A stretch of 64,000 nt of DNA. It comes from Changchengzhania lutea (lineage in GTDB: Bacteria; Bacteroidota; Bacteroidia; Flavobacteriales; Flavobacteriaceae). The notes below the pieces were generated by a model. That model saw only the letters and a list, made by a program, of their open reading frames with translations. It had not been told where the DNA came from and ran no database searches. The stretch lies in assembly GCF_006974145.1 (NCBI RefSeq), contig NZ_CP039456.1, positions 3,100,499 to 3,164,498 of the forward strand. The letters are read 5' to 3'. A program made the position numbers and the translations under genes. Shown in pieces: positions 35,303 through 42,963 of this stretch (position 1 is its first letter; the number at the start of each line of letters is the position of its first letter).

Positions 35303-35315
35303 CTGCCACCCCGAC
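35303..35315 (+). repeat. attR core of the genomic island
   Basis: CTGCCACCCCGAC, an exact copy of the tRNA-Pro 3' end at 9744-9756, but with no tRNA body in front of it. Confidence 0.85.
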
Positions 35316-35340
35316 GAACCTAGAAATAGGTTAAACTAAA

Positions 35341-35373
35341 ACACTGTTAATTGTATGATTATCAGTGTTTTTT
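35341..35373 (+). terminator. Terminator-like hairpin beyond attR
   Basis: ACACTG (35341-35346) pairs with CAGTGT (35363-35368) and is followed by a T-run. It may be the original tRNA-Pro terminator, displaced by the island insertion, or the start of the second element. Confidence 0.5.
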
Positions 35374-35374
35374 G

Positions 35375-35416
35375 TTTTATATGATATCAAATGATATCAT
35401 TTGATATCATATAAAA
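35375..35416. repeat. 42-bp perfect palindrome built of three TGATATCA units
   Basis: The sequence is its own reverse complement over 42 bp and contains TGATATCA three times at 11- and 10-bp intervals. It lies between the attachment core and the second integrase. Directly behind it GGTGTGCA (35417) and GGTGTACA (35429) repeat with a 12-bp period, like the arm sites of element 1. Confidence 0.75.
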
Positions 35417-35530
35417 GGTGTGCAATTAGGTGTACACTTTCTTCACAGAATTGTCGTAATTTTAAAGAGCTTTTAAGAGCAATTTGACTTTTGTCTTTAC
35501 AAACCCTTTGTTCAATTAAAGCCTTTAAAA

Positions 35531-36790
35531 ATGCAGACAAACAGCACATTTTCAATCATTTTCTTTACAAGAAAATCCAGAAGCGTTACGAACAAGTTAT
35601 CCATCTACATTCGTATTACGGTGAATGGAAAACGTTCAGAAATCAGCCTTAAAAGAAGCATCTTATTTAAAGATTGGGATGCTTCCAAAAATAGAGCGCG
35701 AGGAAAAAACTATAAAATAAGAATATTAAACACCTATTTAGACCAAGTATATAGCCAATTACTTGATTGTCATAAACAACTACTTGATGAAGGTAAAATA
35801 GTCTCAGCTAATGCCATTAAACGACGCTATTTAGGAGAGGATGACACTCATAAAACTCTAAAAGAGCTTATTGCTTATCATAATACCAATATGATTACGG
35901 TACTAAAATCTGGTACAATGAAGAATTACTATACTACTGAAAAGTACTTACATAAGTTTTTAAAGCAAAAATTAAAAATGGATGATATTTACTTAAAGCA
36001 ATTGAATTATCGGTTTATCTGTGATTTTGAGCAATTCCTTAGAACGTATAAGAACAATAAAAAACAACTAATGCTTTCCAACAATGGCGTGATGAAGCAT
36101 TTGGAACGGTTTAAGAAAATAATAAACCTTGCCTTTAAATTAGAATGGATTCTTAAAAACCCATTTGTACAGTTTCAATTGAAGTTTGATAAATTTGATA
36201 GACAATACCTTACTGAAAGAGAATTGGAAAGGATAGAAAAGACCAATTACAAAAACGAAAGATTGGAAAGGGTAAAGGACTGTTTTATATTCTCTTGTTA
36301 TACAGGATTATCCTATATAGATGTCAAGGAACTAACTCTAAATCAAATAACCAGAGGTATAGACAATAATCATTGGATATTTACTAAAAGAGAGAAAACA
36401 AATGAAACGGTCAAGATACCCATCTTGCCCAAAGCGATGACCATAATCGATAAGTATAAAAGGGATAGTGAAAAAAAAGAGAAAAATCCTCTGCTACCAT
36501 TATGCTCAAACCAAAAGGCAAATAGCTACCTAAAGGAAATAGCAAAAGATTGTGGAGTACATAAAAACGTAACGTTCCATGTTGCCAGACATACCTTTGC
36601 AACTACGGTGATGCTGTCTAATGGTGTTCCCATAGAAACGGTTTCAAAACTGTTGGGACACACCAAATTAACTACGACTCAAATATATGCTAGGGTAGTA
36701 GAATCAAAAATAAGCGAGGATTTTCAAAACCTACTGATACGATTTGAAACCAAAAAGCAAAAAAGACTAAAGGAAGTTTCAGAAGGCTAA
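35531..36790 (+). CDS. Tyrosine integrase of a second, tandem element
   Basis: A 419-residue homologue of the integrase at 9984 with the same domain order. The arm-binding domain has SIYIRITVNGKRSEISLKRS, the catalytic domain HVARHTFATTV and LGHTKLTTTQIYARV with the Tyr nucleophile. Ser again replaces the first catalytic Arg (CYTGLSYIDV). It lies 215 bp behind a tRNA-Pro-type core, so two related elements appear to have used the same tRNA in succession. Its own right attachment site is not visible in the window. Confidence 0.93.
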   Translation: MQTNSTFSIIFFTRKSRSVTNKLSIYIRITVNGKRSEISLKRSILFKDWDASKNRARGKNYKIRILNTYLDQVYSQLLDCHKQLLDEGKIVSANAIKRRYLGEDDTHKTLKELIAYHNTNMITVLKSGTMKNYYTTEKYLHKFLKQKLKMDDIYLKQLNYRFICDFEQFLRTYKNNKKQLMLSNNGVMKHLERFKKIINLAFKLEWILKNPFVQFQLKFDKFDRQYLTERELERIEKTNYKNERLERVKDCFIFSCYTGLSYIDVKELTLNQITRGIDNNHWIFTKREKTNETVKIPILPKAMTIIDKYKRDSEKKEKNPLLPLCSNQKANSYLKEIAKDCGVHKNVTFHVARHTFATTVMLSNGVPIETVSKLLGHTKLTTTQIYARVVESKISEDFQNLLIRFETKKQKRLKEVSEG

Positions 36791-36796
36791 AAAACG

Positions 36797-36887
36797 TTTT
36801 TAAAGCGTTGGATTTAGAGGCTGGGTATTTAAAACGATTTTTAATACTAGTTCCAATGTGGGCGCGGGGAATCCAACGGTTTAAAAA
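36797..36887. repeat. 18-bp imperfect inverted repeat behind integrase 2
   Basis: TTTTTAAAGCGTTGGATT (36797-36814) matches the complement of 36870-36887 at 17 of 18 positions; GCTCGC-CCAA-GCGAGC follows at 36896-36911. It could serve as integrase terminator or as a structured transfer region. Confidence 0.55.
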
Positions 36888-36938
36888 TGCAGCAAGCTCG
36901 CCCAAGCGAGCGCGGTAGTAAAAGAACAGAAAAAGGGG

Positions 36939-37475
36939 TTATGTAATTTTAATACTATTTTTCAATTCTTGATAATCTTCTTCAGATACTTTTAATACAT
37001 AATGCCTACTACTAAAAGTATTTTTGACAAGTTTGAAATCTTTTAGAGTGTCTTTGAGTTTGTACTTAAGTTCATCAAATTCAGTTTGCTGTTTAAAGTA
37101 GGCATCACGATAATAAGTTAATTCCTTATTTTCGGTTGTTAGTACTGGTTCTTTAAATTTTATTTTTTCAACATACTTCGGTTGTCTTTTTTCAACGCCT
37201 TTAAAAAGTGATTCCAACATTTTCTTGGTGGGCTTCAATTGTGTTTCTTCAACATTTCTTAAAATAGAGACTACTGCATCCATGCGTTTGCCGATAATGT
37301 TGGAATATGATGTCAGGTTCATTCCTAAAGTATCGTAAGGAGACAGATTATTATCCTCAAAAAAAGCAATCATAAAATCTAAAGTTTCAGAATAACTAGG
37401 ACTGATCTTTTTAGAATAATTTTTAAATTTAACTAAGGTTTTCTTCTTTAGCCGAATGGTATTAAAATCATCCAT
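36939..37475 (-). CDS. BfmA/BtgA-family mobilisation protein
   Basis: A 178-residue protein: FNTIRLKKKTLVKFKNYSKK (ribbon-helix-helix-like start), SETLDFMIAFFEDNNLSPYD, KRMDAVVSILRNVEETQLKP and a C-terminal coiled coil (FKQQTEFDELKYKLKDTLKD). The family includes BfmA and BtgA, DNA-binding accessory proteins of Bacteroidota mobilisable elements that act with a relaxase. No relaxase gene is present. The candidate oriT lies 129 bp upstream. A decayed relative is at 32620-33011. Confidence 0.75.
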   Translation of the reverse strand: MDDFNTIRLKKKTLVKFKNYSKKISPSYSETLDFMIAFFEDNNLSPYDTLGMNLTSYSNIIGKRMDAVVSILRNVEETQLKPTKKMLESLFKGVEKRQPKYVEKIKFKEPVLTTENKELTYYRDAYFKQQTEFDELKYKLKDTLKDFKLVKNTFSSRHYVLKVSEEDYQELKNSIKIT

Positions 37476-37603
37476 AATTTATGAGATTGTTACAATGAAA
37501 TATTGATTTTACTGGGGTGAAAATGGAATTTACGCAAAAAATCAGAATTAACAATATTTATTTACAGGTTAATTTATTGAAAATCAATAAATTATAAATC
37601 AGT

Positions 37604-37632
37604 AACATCGCGCAGCGTGTTACCCTCTTGCT
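37604..37632 (-). other. Candidate transfer origin (oriT-like), element 2
   Basis: On the minus strand AGCAAGAGGGTAACACGCTG followed by CGCGATGTT repeats the sequence at 32452-32481, at the same orientation and distance to the BfmA-like start. Confidence 0.5.
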
Positions 37633-37699
37633 TTTCCCCCTTAGTTTTACAAACACGCTTTATTTAGGGATTATTTATATGTTAGTGAGTTGCTTTAAT

Positions 37700-37924
37700 T
37701 GTTAACTTTCTATCGGGGAATACTCCCTATAATAATAAACTGTGACCAAACTGATAGGGGCGAATTATACGCTATTCAAAGCTTCGGGCTTATACTTTAT
37801 TTGATAAAAGCCCTTATCAGTTATCTCCGGAACGGCATCAGATGGAAATTCAGGTTTTTAGACCTATTATCAGGGGTTCGATGGTTATCTGGATACTGGT
37901 CATTTATCTAAAATCTTATCTATT
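37700..37924 (+). ncRNA. Candidate bridge RNA region of IS110 copy B
   Basis: Non-coding stretch directly upstream of the transposase. CTGATAGGGGC (37751-37761) pairs with GCCCTTATCAG (37810-37820) around a large internal loop. GGGGAATACTCCC near 37716 forms a first short hairpin. This stem-plus-internal-loop pattern is what IS110 bridge RNAs show. Confidence 0.45.
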
Positions 37925-38920
37925 ATGAACAAACAAAACTTTAACTACTTTATCGGTATTGACATATCGAAAAAGTTCTTTGACGTTGCTATTATCGAAA
38001 ATGATAGGACTACCTCTTACGTTTTTGAAAACACTAAAAAAGGGACTAATGCTTTTATTAGGCTTCTTAAAAATCAAAAGATTCCTTTGGATAACACGCT
38101 GATATGTATGGAACATACTGGTGTCTACGGAAAGCTTATCATTACCAAACTCGTTGAAAAACAAGCCAACTTCTGTGTTGAAATGCCTATACAGATCACT
38201 AAGAGTATTGGTCTTCAACGAGGTAAAAACGATAAAGTTGATGCCAAAAGAATCGCTTTTTATGCATCTAAAAATTACCCAGAATTGGAACTTTATAAGC
38301 CTATAGCCGAAGTTCTTGAAAAAATGAAGATACTGCTTAAGATTAGAAAAAAGCTTGTTAACACTAGAGCTGACATCAATAAATACCCTAATGAACTTGA
38401 ACGTTTCTCTCCTGAAATTGGAAAACTTGCCAGGAAAAACCTGAAAAGAATCAACAAAAATCTTGAGGATGAAATCAAACGTATTGAAGCTGAAATTAAA
38501 AAACTGATTCTTTCTGATGATAAACTCAATAAAACGGTCGGTTTGGTGACTTCTGTAACTGGGATTGGTCAAATCACAGCACTTCATCTTACCGTTTTTA
38601 CAAACTTCTTTACACGCTACGACAATCCTAAACAACTGGCTTGTTACAGCGGTGTAGTGCCTTTTGAATACACTTCTGGGTCTTCCATTCATCGAAAGTC
38701 CAGAATACATCCTATGGCTAATAGAACACTTAAAAAACACTTGCATATGAGTGCTTTGGCAGCTATTAATCATGATCCCGATATCAGAGCATATTTTCTG
38801 AGAAAGGTTGAGGAAGGAAAGAATAAAATGCTTATTGTGAATAATGTGAGGAACAAGCTTGTACATCGAGTTTGTGCAGTCATTAAAAGACAGCAACCCT
38901 ATGTCAAAAATATAGCTTGA
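37925..38920 (+). CDS. IS110-family transposase (DEDD recombinase), copy B
   Basis: A 331-residue protein unrelated in detail to copy A. RuvC-like residues are in FIGIDISKKFFDVAI, LICMEHTGVYGKL and GKNDKVDAKRIAFYA. The Tnp-20 domain has SVTGIGQITALHL and YSGVVPFEYTSGSSIHRKSR with the catalytic Ser. The length is typical of the family. It lies between the second element's BfmA gene and the chromosomal pilus locus, so it may have shaped that junction. Confidence 0.93.
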   Translation: MNKQNFNYFIGIDISKKFFDVAIIENDRTTSYVFENTKKGTNAFIRLLKNQKIPLDNTLICMEHTGVYGKLIITKLVEKQANFCVEMPIQITKSIGLQRGKNDKVDAKRIAFYASKNYPELELYKPIAEVLEKMKILLKIRKKLVNTRADINKYPNELERFSPEIGKLARKNLKRINKNLEDEIKRIEAEIKKLILSDDKLNKTVGLVTSVTGIGQITALHLTVFTNFFTRYDNPKQLACYSGVVPFEYTSGSSIHRKSRIHPMANRTLKKHLHMSALAAINHDPDIRAYFLRKVEEGKNKMLIVNNVRNKLVHRVCAVIKRQQPYVKNIA

Positions 38921-39030
38921 TTTTTTTGTCATTTTTATTAGGTTTTAACATGGAAATCCCCCCTTAACAAGATAGTCATTGTAAACAGGTTAATTATAAA
39001 TAAAACTATATTCATTGATTTATTAATCAA

Positions 39031-39543
39031 TTAGGAAAAACTCTTTAACAAAACACTCGCTTGCAAATAGTATTTCCCAGTTCTGAAATTCTTTTTCTTC
39101 TCAAAATGAAGATTAATAATTTCACCAAATTTGGTTTTTTGCTCCAAATGATGAACAAGTTTTAGAATTGAATTATAATTTCCCTCCATAGTAAATTGAT
39201 AGGTTTTAACAGTTAATTCATTTGACTTAGAGATATGAGGCTCTAAAAAACTAACCACTTTTAAATTATGGTCAGTAGAAAAGGTATTGATAGTTTTCAA
39301 AAGATTGTTTTGAATAGAACCCCCTTGAATTTGATATTTGTTTAAAAGTGAATCATAATAGGTTTGTTTTTGTTTTAAAAGGGATAATTGTTTAGGGGTG
39401 TTTTTAAACAACAAAGCTTCTTTTTCCAAGTCATTGTATTCGTTTTTTAAGACTAATGTATTGGATATAGCCAATTGATAACATAAAAATAGTGCCATTA
39501 TAAAACCAATTACTAATGCGATATTTTTAGTTTTATGTGTCAT
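39031..39543 (-). CDS. PilO/GspM-like assembly protein
   Basis: A 170-residue protein with one N-terminal TM helix (IALVIGFIMALFLCYQLAIS), a coiled coil (EYNDLEKEALLFKNTPKQLS) and a ferredoxin-like C-terminal domain (TYQFTMEGNYNSILKLVHHL). This is the layout of PilO/GspM, inner-membrane proteins that form the alignment complex of type IV pili and type II secretion systems. Its start overlaps the stop of the PilN-like gene by 4 bp. It is last in the minus-strand operon. Confidence 0.75.
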   Translation of the reverse strand: MTHKTKNIALVIGFIMALFLCYQLAISNTLVLKNEYNDLEKEALLFKNTPKQLSLLKQKQTYYDSLLNKYQIQGGSIQNNLLKTINTFSTDHNLKVVSFLEPHISKSNELTVKTYQFTMEGNYNSILKLVHHLEQKTKFGEIINLHFEKKKNFRTGKYYLQASVLLKSFS

Positions 39544-40742
39544 GGCAGTATACTTATTTTTAAACTAAAAAGTGAGGTTGTTGTTTTGGAGTCGCTATAA
39601 GTTTCAACCTCTACTTTATTAATCCAATTCATGGTTTCCAAAACCGAAATCCACTGGGAATAAGACACGCTATTAATAGAAGTTCCAGAAACCATAATCG
39701 TATTTTGATTTAGTGCGATGGCTTTATCTTTTTTAATATTTTTTAATATAGGCTGATAATTAATTTCAGAGAGTAATATAGATTCAGGTAAACTACCAAT
39801 AATAGCATTAACATAAAAGGAGCTTTTAGATACACTACTTTTTAACATATCGTCAGTCATTTTTTGGGCGTTGCTTACCTTTTCATTTAGTGTAATAATT
39901 TTACTCTTTGTTGTTTGATTTAATTGTGAGGTTTCATTGAGTTGATTAACCCCATTATAATAGAAATTGAAAAACAAAAAGTTAACTAATAAAACACTAA
40001 GAATAAAAACTAATCCCATTTTTAAAAACAAGCTGTAAAACCGAATCTGTTTAAAACTATTAATGAGTATCGCTTTTTTTTCTTGAAAGTTTGTCGTTGA
40101 TTTATAATTATTCAAGATACTGCTTAATGCAGCCGATAAGGATAGTAGGTATGTATTAGAACTATCTAAGCCATTAATATTATACTGTTCTTCCTTAATA
40201 GTTTCATCAAGTACAATGGTTTCAATGACTTTATTTTTTACAGTTATGGATGCATTTGAAGTAGAAATAGTATCCACTTTTAAGTAAGAAGCAACACTAG
40301 ATATAACAGAATTCCCAAATGAAAGATTCACAATGGATATCCCTAAATCCGTATATTTTTTAATAAGTTCATCCACAAAACTCTTCCTACATATAGATAT
40401 AAAAGGCCTTGTATCCTGTTGGATGACTTCATAATAAAACTCAGTCATATTTATATTTGGAAAGGCTTTATTAACTAATTTGATGGATTCCAAGGATTCA
40501 TTATCCAGACTTTTGGTAAGTACATGCTCATTATTGATAACAAGAAAAGCATGTTGTTTTTTAGAAAGTTTTTTTGAAAGATTACCAATGGATTTTGAAG
40601 AAAATAAATCATCAATAATAACCTCTTTTTTGGCTTTCTTTAAAACGGTAACATGTAAGGTTTTTTTACCATTCTTTGAGCTATGTTCAATCCCACAATA
40701 GCGATTTCCAAATTGCAGATATGATATAAAGCGATTAAACAT
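39540..40742 (-). CDS. PilM/PilN-like (GspL-like) assembly protein
   Basis: A 400-residue protein. The cytoplasmic N-terminal part (residues 1-235, YCGIEHSSKNGKKTLHVTVL) resembles the actin-like PilM/GspL domain in diverged form. A TM helix (KMGLVFILSVLLVNFLFFNF, near 240-260), a coiled coil and a PilN-type periplasmic domain (LLSEINYQPILKNIKKDKAI) follow. Fusing both functions in one chain is the GspL solution. Its start overlaps the secretin stop by 1 bp. Confidence 0.72.
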   Translation of the reverse strand: MFNRFISYLQFGNRYCGIEHSSKNGKKTLHVTVLKKAKKEVIIDDLFSSKSIGNLSKKLSKKQHAFLVINNEHVLTKSLDNESLESIKLVNKAFPNINMTEFYYEVIQQDTRPFISICRKSFVDELIKKYTDLGISIVNLSFGNSVISSVASYLKVDTISTSNASITVKNKVIETIVLDETIKEEQYNINGLDSSNTYLLSLSAALSSILNNYKSTTNFQEKKAILINSFKQIRFYSLFLKMGLVFILSVLLVNFLFFNFYYNGVNQLNETSQLNQTTKSKIITLNEKVSNAQKMTDDMLKSSVSKSSFYVNAIIGSLPESILLSEINYQPILKNIKKDKAIALNQNTIMVSGTSINSVSYSQWISVLETMNWINKVEVETYSDSKTTTSLFSLKISILP

Positions 40743-42940
40743 TAATTAATGACTGTGGGTTTAATAAGGATGGTTAATTTTGATTTTCTATCCTCTCTTT
40801 TTCGTTTACTAAAAAGCCATTTAATAACAGGAATTCTAGCCAATAAAGGCATACCAGAACCTGAATCATTTTTTACTTGTTCTTCCAAACCACCTAATAC
40901 CACTATATCTTGATCCTTCACCCGGATAATGGAGGTAAATTCTCTAGAATTTAAATCGGGCGGTGCATCATCTGCAATACGTCCCCCAAAACTAGATTGG
41001 ATGACATAAATATCTAACGTAACCTGCCCATCACCAGAAACTAAAGGTTTAATGGTTAGTCCCAACTCCGCATCTATAGGCTCGAAATTCGTGATTTCAG
41101 AAGTTTGAGGATTATCAGTACCATAAATATTACGTTGAGTAACCGCATAATATGACGTTTGTCCGTTAGATAATGTGGCTTTATGGCCGTTCAAAGTCGC
41201 TAACTTTGGGGTAGAACGTATCTTGATATTCCCATTGGTTTCCAATGCTTTTATGTTGGCAAAAAATTCAGGCACAACTTTTCCTAAGTTGAAAGACCCT
41301 ATACCGTCAAAGCCACCAATAACTTTGTTAATGGTTTTCGACCCTAAAGTAATATCAGTTTCAGGAAAAAGACTTCCTTGAGTATTGACTTCATTTTCAC
41401 CAATACCCCAACTTATACCAGTTTCCACAGAAGAACTTCTATTCACTTCAATAATCATCACTTCTATTAAAATAACAGGAACAGGTTTATCTATTTTTTT
41501 GATAAAAGATTTAAAGCGTTCAATATTTGCACCAGAACCATTGACATAAAAACTGTTCATCTCAAAGTCAATTTTAATGTCTAAATCCTTTTTGATTTCA
41601 TAGGGTAGTACATCAATTAAAGCTTGTCCACTATTTGACTGTTGGTTAAAATTGGATGTATTATTTGTATTTAGAGACTGTCTATTTCTATTGTTATTAG
41701 CACCTCCATTATTAAATTGGTTATTTGAGTTATTATTAAAGCTATTCGATGTATTATCAAAAGAGCCACTATTTCTAGAGCCAATATTTCCATTTCTATT
41801 ATTACCTCCAGAAGGATCTGCAAACATTTCAACCGTGCGGTGCATTAAATGAATTACCTCTACTTTACGAACACTAAGTTGGTTTTCTGTTCCGAAATAA
41901 TAAATATTGCCCTCTTTTTTATAAGTAAAAACACCACTTGCAGCAGATACAGAGATATTTTCATTTTGAGAATTACCACGATTACCATTTTGTTGAACAC
42001 CCAAATTCGCTTGTAAATTTCCAGATGAAGTTGATACCTGTGATTCAAACATTTTGGTAAGCAATTCATCAAAGGAAATTGATCTAGCTTTAAAGGTCAC
42101 ATGTCCAGCATTCTCTAAAGGTGTTGCTGTAAAAATATTAATATTAAGATCGGTGCCAATAGCATGGATTATAGTGGCAATGGACGTGTTATTAAAATCG
42201 ACTTCTAATAGTTTATTGTAACCATCCAATATTTTGTAGGACAGATTTTGATTTCTTCTGGTTTTAGAATTGTTTTGGTTTGCGTTTTGTGAGACTTCAT
42301 CAGCTTCAAATACATAAAAATTATCTTTTGTTTTTTCAACGTATAAATTATTAGCCAATGCAAATTTGTCCATAGCAGCATCAAAGGGCGTGTCTTTAGT
42401 ATAAAAGGTTAATGTTTTGTTTTCTAATCCAGGAGAAAAAACTAAGTTTTTAGCACTTTCATCCATGATACGTTTAAAAACGTCATACAGCTTGTCGTTT
42501 TTAATATCCATGGTAATACTCGTACTTTCTGGATAGTATACAACTGGAATAATGTGCTCTTGGGGAATTTCAACAGGTGATGTATATTTTTTTATTGATA
42601 GTATGCTTCCTGTAAACTCAATGGTTAGTTGATACTCTTTACATAAAAATACCAAAAGATCTGAGACGGTAACATTGGAAAAATTATTGTTTGCAATGGT
42701 TATTTGATTAAGTTCAGGTGCAATATTAATGTTAACGCCATGAGCGTTAGAAATAGCCAAAATAAAATTAGCTAATGAAATATCACTAACACTAATCTCT
42801 GTTTTTGCTTGTTCGGTGAGACCTAAGTTTTCAACGGATAGGAGTTCGAGTTGATTTTTAATATTGGAAATCCGTTGGTCATCACTTTGTGAAAACCCGT
42901 AAGAATAGCTTAATAACAGTATATAGATTAGTTTCTTCAT
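40742..42940 (-). CDS. Secretin (PilQ/GspD family)
   Basis: A 732-residue outer-membrane secretin. It has signal peptide MKKLIYILLLSYSYGFSQ, N-terminal N0-like domain (about 45-115), further N domains and the secretin core in the last 230 residues (VPVILIEVMIIEVNRSSSVE, RSTPKLATLNGHKATLSNGQ, DQDIVVLGGLEEQVKNDSGS, PVIKWLFSKRKREDRKSKLT). An unusual Asn-rich low-complexity segment (about residues 375-440) is inserted before the last N domain. It forms the multimeric gate through which a pilus or cargo leaves. It sits in operon with ATPase and alignment genes. Confidence 0.92.
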   Translation of the reverse strand: MKKLIYILLLSYSYGFSQSDDQRISNIKNQLELLSVENLGLTEQAKTEISVSDISLANFILAISNAHGVNINIAPELNQITIANNNFSNVTVSDLLVFLCKEYQLTIEFTGSILSIKKYTSPVEIPQEHIIPVVYYPESTSITMDIKNDKLYDVFKRIMDESAKNLVFSPGLENKTLTFYTKDTPFDAAMDKFALANNLYVEKTKDNFYVFEADEVSQNANQNNSKTRRNQNLSYKILDGYNKLLEVDFNNTSIATIIHAIGTDLNINIFTATPLENAGHVTFKARSISFDELLTKMFESQVSTSSGNLQANLGVQQNGNRGNSQNENISVSAASGVFTYKKEGNIYYFGTENQLSVRKVEVIHLMHRTVEMFADPSGGNNRNGNIGSRNSGSFDNTSNSFNNNSNNQFNNGGANNNRNRQSLNTNNTSNFNQQSNSGQALIDVLPYEIKKDLDIKIDFEMNSFYVNGSGANIERFKSFIKKIDKPVPVILIEVMIIEVNRSSSVETGISWGIGENEVNTQGSLFPETDITLGSKTINKVIGGFDGIGSFNLGKVVPEFFANIKALETNGNIKIRSTPKLATLNGHKATLSNGQTSYYAVTQRNIYGTDNPQTSEITNFEPIDAELGLTIKPLVSGDGQVTLDIYVIQSSFGGRIADDAPPDLNSREFTSIIRVKDQDIVVLGGLEEQVKNDSGSGMPLLARIPVIKWLFSKRKREDRKSKLTILIKPTVIN

Positions 42941-42963
42941 ATATATATTGAGCCGTGATTTGG

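Larger units (their letters stand above)
9744..35315. mobile_element. 25.6-kb tRNA-Pro genomic island (integrative, possibly mobilisable)
   Basis: The island is delimited by 13-bp direct repeats at the tRNA-Pro 3' end and at 35303-35315. A tyrosine integrase sits beside the tRNA, and a 19-bp arm-type repeat occurs inside both ends (9859-9877 and 35224-35242). Contents are integrase, toxin-antitoxin pair, integron-like cassette array with group II introns, recombinase, zinc-ribbon protein, ssb, candidate oriT, relic of a BfmA mobilisation gene, HEPN operon and XRE regulator. I see no relaxase or conjugation genes, so it probably needs help to transfer or has lost transfer functions. Confidence 0.85.

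Noticed and set aside
37916-38932. 338-codon minus-strand frame
   Set aside because: It is antisense to the whole IS110 transposase, which has all family motifs on the plus strand.
38921-39030. Right attachment site of the second element
   Set aside because: I found no further CTGCCACCCCGAC or GGTGTGCA repeat by eye up to the pilus genes; a computed search is needed.
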